From contig JAVBOY010000028.1 of assembly GCA_031550085.1 (NCBI GenBank), forward strand, positions 1-14,292: DNA of 14,292 nt, written 5' to 3'. Made by a program: the position numbers and the translations under genes. The stretch is from UBA4417 sp031550085 (lineage in GTDB: Bacteria > Bacteroidota > Bacteroidia > Bacteroidales > UBA4417). The notes beneath the pieces were generated by a model, which did no database searches, was not told where the DNA came from, and was given only the letters and a program-made list of their open reading frames with translations. Position 1 is the stretch's first letter. Every line of letters starts with the position of its first letter. Of the stretch, positions 14,115 to 14,292 are shown piece by piece.

Positions 14115-14292
14115 TTAAATTTTCATCTTATATACTGTGATACAACCATCGGGACATACCAAACCGCAAGACGCGCATCCGATGCAAGCATCCTCATTAA
14201 CCATATAGGCATAATGGTATCCTTTTTTATTTACTTCTTTCGTCATGCCCAACACATCGGTAGGACAGGCGACCACACATAGTTCACATCCT
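14115..14292 (-). CDS. korD: 2-oxoacid:ferredoxin oxidoreductase, delta subunit (4Fe-4S ferredoxin), C-terminal part
   Basis: A 2x[4Fe-4S] ferredoxin-like subunit that takes electrons from the TPP centre to ferredoxin. The window holds the last 58 residues. The first cluster's motif is cut by the edge and shows as GCELCVVACP with its first cysteine outside; the second is complete: CIGCASCGLVCPDGC with CxxCxxCxxxCP spacing. The end reads ITVYKMKI and a TAA at 14115-14117. The final residues coincide with AT-rich repeat-like DNA (ATGAAAATTTAAAATTTAG), so the stop may have been reshaped by that repeat. The gene reads towards korA, 71 bases away, and its start and promoter lie beyond the window. 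Confidence 0.94.
   Translation of the reverse strand, partial: GCELCVVACPTDVLGMTKEVNKKGYHYAYMVNEDACIGCASCGLVCPDGCITVYKMKI

Overview
The window looks like a chromosomal segment of a Bacteroidota bacterium, most likely order Bacteroidales or Marinilabiliales. The reasons are a DUF4290 gene (a family I know from Bacteroidota), a VorB/KorA-type 2-oxoacid:ferredoxin oxidoreductase very close to Bacteroides proteins, a lipoprotein LptC plus SurA/PpiD-like foldase next to coaX, several TAnnTTTG-type -7 promoter elements, and moderately low G+C with very AT-rich intergenic DNA. The organism was identified from memory of these families, not from a database search.

Layout. Bases 1-108 are the last 35 codons of an unidentified + strand gene, followed by a hairpin/palindrome and AT-rich DNA to 314; this edge may be the end of an insertion sequence. 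Bases 315-2164 are a tight minus-strand operon, transcribed rlmH, DUF4180 gene, VOC-family gene, rdgB (ribosome modification and housecleaning). Divergent from it, 2356-4983 on the + strand carry icd and gltA, with a possible small membrane-protein gene directly after. A DUF4290 gene follows at 5366-6025 behind its own promoter. A tRNA-Phe(GAA) lies on the minus strand (6233-6305) with a clear promoter and terminator. Then come + strand coaX, an outer-membrane beta-barrel protein gene, lptC, a gene-free stretch of 317 bases, and a 704-residue membrane-anchored peptidyl-prolyl isomerase. A strong hairpin terminator at 11533-11574 separates this from the converging minus-strand operon korD (cut by the window edge), korA, korB, korC.

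Functionally, gltA and icd make 2-oxoglutarate from acetyl-CoA, oxaloacetate and isocitrate; the ferredoxin-dependent 2-oxoacid oxidoreductase can connect 2-oxoglutarate (or branched-chain 2-oxoacids) to the acyl-CoA and reduced ferredoxin. This is the usual TCA-branch logic of anaerobic Bacteroidota. The coaX-OMP-lptC-ppiD stretch is devoted to CoA synthesis and outer-membrane biogenesis.

Most of the window is ordinary core genome. I did not find a defence system, prophage, CRISPR array or clearly new system. The points worth a second look are: an Asp-to-Gly change at a normally invariant catalytic position of CoaX; a gapless internal duplication in the DUF4290 protein; a mitochondrial-type citrate synthase; a period-8 tandem repeat inside the kor operon; and short direct repeats flanking the tRNA gene.
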